Made by a program: the position numbers and the translations under genes. DNA of 37,022 bases, taken from the NCBI GenBank assembly GCA_947165255.1, contig CAMUZR010000026.1:1-37022 (forward strand), written 5' to 3'. Positions 33,993 through 37,022 of this stretch are shown one piece after another (within the stretch, counting starts at the first letter, position 1; every line of letters starts with the position of its first letter). The notes under the pieces are model-generated. The model had not been told where the DNA came from and made no database searches. It saw nothing but the letters and a program-made list of their open reading frames with translations. The DNA is from an uncultured Bacteroidales bacterium (lineage in GTDB: Bacteria; Bacteroidota; Bacteroidia; Bacteroidales; P3).

Positions 33993-36900
33993 ATGATAAA
34001 AAAACTATTCAGACTCCTTTCCTTTCTCCCGCTCCTTATCCCCGTCACAGTCTCTTCGCAGGAACGCCCCTCCACCGTCGTCACCACCCCCTACGACGTT
34101 GTCGACCCCTTTGACGGTCTTATTTCCCTCCGCGAGGCAATTGACTATGCTGGTACCGACACCTGTGGCACCTTCATCACATTCAATCTTCCTGCTTCCG
34201 ACGGCAACACCTTACAGCTGGCCTCATGCCTTCGTTTTGTAGGCATTTCTCGCACGATTGACGGCCGCAACCACGGCCCCAGCGGCGGCACCGTCCGCCT
34301 TATTGCCGACAGCGGTCAATTCATCCTCTCGCTTTCCGGCCGTGCAAACCTCACCGTCCAGCACCTCACATTTGCCCAATGCTCCCGTCCCATCCAGTCC
34401 GGCGGTGCCGTACTCAACATCCGCGCCACCCTCATCGCCCGCCACTGCCAGTTCGACAGCAACAGCTCAGGATTCAACGGGGGTGCCATTTCCAACCGCG
34501 GCAATGCCGCAGGGCCGTCTTACTTCTATGCCTTCGACTGCCTTTTCCGCGGAAATGCCGCCCCTTCCAGCACACTTCATCCCAATAGTGGCGGCGCGGC
34601 CGTATACTGCGAGAAGACCCATGCTGAACTCCATGGCTGCACCTTCCAGGCCAACCAAGGCGATTGGGGTGGCGCACTCAAGGTCCGCACCTCATCCCTT
34701 CTTATCGACAGCTGTACCTTTCGGGGCAATCGTAGTCCCCATAGGGGTGGTGCTATCGAATCCCAATTCTCCACCCTTGACCTCCGTGGCTGCATTTTCG
34801 ACAGCAATTTTGTCTCATCCCCGCTCGCACTTCCTTCCGACACTCTCGCCGGCGGTGCCATCTACTCCCTTTCCGACCACATCACCCTCACAGGCTGCTC
34901 CTTTACCCACAATAGCGCTCAAGACCACGGCGGCGCCATCTACTACCAAGGTACGCTTGACACTTCCGCTCTCGCCGTCACCCGCACCCAGTTCACTCAT
35001 AATCAGGCCGCCAGTGGCCACGGCGGCGCCCTCGCTCTCGCTCACTGCCATGGTGGCAGTTGGGCCGTTGTCGCCAGCAATTCCTTCCACTCCAACAGCG
35101 CCAACCTCGGCGGTGCCCTTCACTGCATTTGTGACCCCGATTCCGCAGCCTCTACCCTCGTGGCCAACTGTGCTTTCGAGGCCAATCAGGCGCTTTCAGC
35201 CAGTGGGGGTGGCGCTCTTTATTGCGCATCACCCCTCCAGCTGTGCAACAGCCTTTTTCTCGACAACCTAGCAGGCGGATTACCCAACGACCTCCATCCC
35301 TCTGCTGCCACTTTCAGCCGCCAAAACGTATGGAGCACACTCCCTGACACTTCTTTCGTAAGCACTTCCGACACCATCCTATCCTCCCTTCCGCCTCAAT
35401 TTCTCCTCGACGTATCTGGTCATCCCATTACCCAGACCGTCGTCATTCGCGGTGTGCCCTATCTAGTCCATCCCATCTTTATCGACTCCTACCTTGCCAC
35501 CGCAGGCGTTTCCGTATCTGTAGATACCACCCATAAAGCCCTATCCTATTATGACGGCTCCATCTGGCGCCATCTAAACACTAATCAGCCCTCTACGCCC
35601 TCTCTCATAGACTCCATCGACCAAATCGGTCATCCTCGCGGTCCCACCCACCTCCCTAAGAGCATAGGAACCATCCAACGCACCACCTACCAAATCGACA
35701 CCCTTGCCACCTGCCTTCCCGACACCCTTCATTGGCACAATATGCCAACCCTCACCTCTGGCACCTACTATGACACCACGCACCACACCCTTTTCGACAC
35801 TATCAGTCACCTCCACCTTACGGTTCTCCAGTCCTCCCATCATAATATCGATACCGTCGCACTCCAAAACTTCACCTGGCACGACACCACCTACACAGCC
35901 TCCGGCTTATACCTCTTTTCCTACCTCAGCCCAGATAACTGCCCCAGCACTGACACTCTCCGCCTGACCATAATTCACAGCAGCCACAATGTATATGAAA
36001 TAACCGCCTGCGAAAGCTACCTCTGGTATGGTAGCGTCTACACAACTTCTGGCACCTATACCTATTCCTATACTAACGAACAAGGCGCACCCAGCACCGA
36101 CACCCTTCACCTCACCATCCATTACGGCACACACAACACCATCGCCGACACCGCCTGCGAGACCTACACATGGAACGGCACAGAATACCAAACCACAGGA
36201 GATTACACATACGGCTACACCAATTCCAACAACTGCCCCAGCACCGACACCCTCCACCTAACCATCCATTACGGAACGCATCATGCCCTGACAGATACGG
36301 CAACAGACCGCTACACCTGGCACGACAGCACCTATACAGTCTCTGGCACATACGAATACGCCTACCTCAACGAGCAGGATTGCCCCAGTACCGACACCCT
36401 GCACCTTACCATCAACTACAGCAGCCATAACGTAGAAGGAACTACCGCCTGCGAAAGCTACACCTGGCATGGGACGACCTATACCACCTCAGGCCAATAC
36501 ACTTATACCTATACGAATGACCAAGGCGCACCCAGCACTGACACCCTCCACCTCACCATCCATTACGGCACACACAACACCATCGCCGACACGGCCTGTG
36601 AGACCTACACCTGGCATGGCACAGAATACCTGGCCACAGGGGATTATACATACTACTACACCAATTCCGACAACTGCCCCAGCACAGACACCCTCCACCT
36701 CTCCATCCATAACGGCACACATAACACCATCACCGACACGGCCTGTGAGACATACACATGGCACGGCACAGAATACCAAACCACAGGGGATTACACATAT
36801 AGCTACACCAATTCCGACAACTGCCCTAGTACGGACACCCTCCACCTAACAATCCATTACGGCACACATAACTCCATCACTGACACCGCCTGTGAAGCCT

Positions 36901-37022
36901 ACACATGGCACGGTACAGAATACCAAACCACAGGGAATTACACATACTACTACACCAATTCCGACAACTGCCCCAGCACCGACACCCTCCACCTCACCAT
37001 CCATTACGGCACACATAACTCC
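33993..37022 (+). CDS. Giant surface protein: Pmp-like beta-helix plus 49-residue tandem repeats (partial, runs off the window)
   Basis: An uninterrupted frame of 1010 codons starts at the ATG at 33993 (signal peptide MIKKLFRLLSFLPLLIPVTVSSQ) and has no stop before the end. Residues about 50-430 form a right-handed beta-helix of the polymorphic membrane protein type: GG[AV] motifs recur about every 25-35 residues (SGGAV 136, GGAI 163, GGAA 200, GGAL 226, GGAI 250, 286 and 313, GGAL 343, 372 and 405), alternating with CxFxxN-like segments. After a spacer come 49-residue repeats carrying YTWHGTEY and NCPSTDTLHLTI, of a type common in T9SS-exported adhesins. An adhesin or surface-layer role is inferred. 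The C-terminus, and any T9SS signal, lie outside. The composition is very C-rich on the coding strand. Confidence 0.85.
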   Translation, partial: MIKKLFRLLSFLPLLIPVTVSSQERPSTVVTTPYDVVDPFDGLISLREAIDYAGTDTCGTFITFNLPASDGNTLQLASCLRFVGISRTIDGRNHGPSGGTVRLIADSGQFILSLSGRANLTVQHLTFAQCSRPIQSGGAVLNIRATLIARHCQFDSNSSGFNGGAISNRGNAAGPSYFYAFDCLFRGNAAPSSTLHPNSGGAAVYCEKTHAELHGCTFQANQGDWGGALKVRTSSLLIDSCTFRGNRSPHRGGAIESQFSTLDLRGCIFDSNFVSSPLALPSDTLAGGAIYSLSDHITLTGCSFTHNSAQDHGGAIYYQGTLDTSALAVTRTQFTHNQAASGHGGALALAHCHGGSWAVVASNSFHSNSANLGGALHCICDPDSAASTLVANCAFEANQALSASGGGALYCASPLQLCNSLFLDNLAGGLPNDLHPSAATFSRQNVWSTLPDTSFVSTSDTILSSLPPQFLLDVSGHPITQTVVIRGVPYLVHPIFIDSYLATAGVSVSVDTTHKALSYYDGSIWRHLNTNQPSTPSLIDSIDQIGHPRGPTHLPKSIGTIQRTTYQIDTLATCLPDTLHWHNMPTLTSGTYYDTTHHTLFDTISHLHLTVLQSSHHNIDTVALQNFTWHDTTYTASGLYLFSYLSPDNCPSTDTLRLTIIHSSHNVYEITACESYLWYGSVYTTSGTYTYSYTNEQGAPSTDTLHLTIHYGTHNTIADTACETYTWNGTEYQTTGDYTYGYTNSNNCPSTDTLHLTIHYGTHHALTDTATDRYTWHDSTYTVSGTYEYAYLNEQDCPSTDTLHLTINYSSHNVEGTTACESYTWHGTTYTTSGQYTYTYTNDQGAPSTDTLHLTIHYGTHNTIADTACETYTWHGTEYLATGDYTYYYTNSDNCPSTDTLHLSIHNGTHNTITDTACETYTWHGTEYQTTGDYTYSYTNSDNCPSTDTLHLTIHYGTHNSITDTACEAYTWHGTEYQTTGNYTYYYTNSDNCPSTDTLHLTIHYGTHNS
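35826..37022 (+). repeat. 147-bp in-frame tandem repeats (8 full units and a start of a ninth)
   Basis: Units begin at 35826, 35973, 36120, 36267, 36414, 36561, 36708, 36855 and 37002, exactly 147 bp (49 codons) apart. A more diverged unit probably precedes them at about 35679. Units 6-8 are nearly identical at DNA level, while units 2 and 5 resemble each other more than their neighbours, pointing to a three-unit higher-order step. The array continues beyond the window. Confidence 0.95.

Noticed and set aside
34258..35271. Open frame rich in Pro/Ser/Ala within the giant surface protein gene
   Set aside because: It lies in the wrong frame. The frame from 33993 is uninterrupted to the window edge, has a signal peptide, and shows clear repeats.

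Overview
The window looks like chromosome from a member of the Bacteroidota, most likely the order Bacteroidales. The evidence is Bacteroidota-type promoter elements (TTTG spaced 19-20 nt from TAnnTTTG, almost always continuing as TAnnTTTGCA), type IX secretion system (T9SS) signatures (a PorD-like protein and a type B sorting domain), the Bacteroidetes form of SerA, and characteristic families such as DUF4143, DUF2752 and DUF3298. No rRNA, tRNA, insertion sequence or CRISPR array was seen.

Layout. 1-1790: an ECF sigma factor overlapping a membrane-anchored protein that ends in a T9SS type B domain. 1813-7834 (minus strand): endonuclease IV, two small membrane proteins, peptidase E, a complete EcoRV-like restriction-modification pair, and gyrB. 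7982-10255 (plus): a PorD-like lipid-envelope protein and a PLP aminotransferase. 10324-13296 (minus): a dnaA-flavin reductase-2-hydroxyacid dehydrogenase operon. 13297-14384: about 1.1 kb of AT-rich non-coding DNA with gene polarity diverging from it, a candidate replication origin. 14385-17446 (plus): serC, serA and an ATP-grasp-like protein. 17483-21224 (minus): a McrBC-type modification-dependent restriction system followed by an XRE regulator that has a perfect palindromic operator. 21339-22412: a decayed DUF4143 ATPase and two arrays of short phased repeats. 22413-25239 (plus): two unknown polytopic membrane proteins flanking a 38-codon remnant of a family 2 glycosyltransferase. 25297-27131: a predicted manganese riboswitch with a terminator switch in front of two metal exporters (TerC family and MntP). 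27128-29765 (minus): tRNA-dihydrouridine synthase, a thioredoxin-like protein and a CoA-transferase. 30358-37022 (plus): a His/Cys-rich outer-membrane barrel protein, a DUF3298 lipoprotein, two unknown membrane proteins, and the first 1010 codons of a giant surface protein that combines a Pmp-like beta-helix with exact-period 49-residue repeats and runs off the right edge.

How it works together. Core replication genes (gyrB, dnaA, a candidate origin) and serine biosynthesis are interspersed with two defence modules (EcoRV-like and McrBC-like), both visibly more AT-rich than their neighbours and probably acquired. Several genes touch the cell envelope and T9SS, including a sigma factor coupled to a protein bearing a T9SS signal, which may link secretion status to transcription. 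The best candidates for new biology are that sigma/type B domain pair, the riboswitch-controlled tandem exporter operon, the phased repeat arrays beside the DUF4143 remnant, and the McrBC-linked orphan regulator. All family assignments come from reading the sequence; no database search was run.
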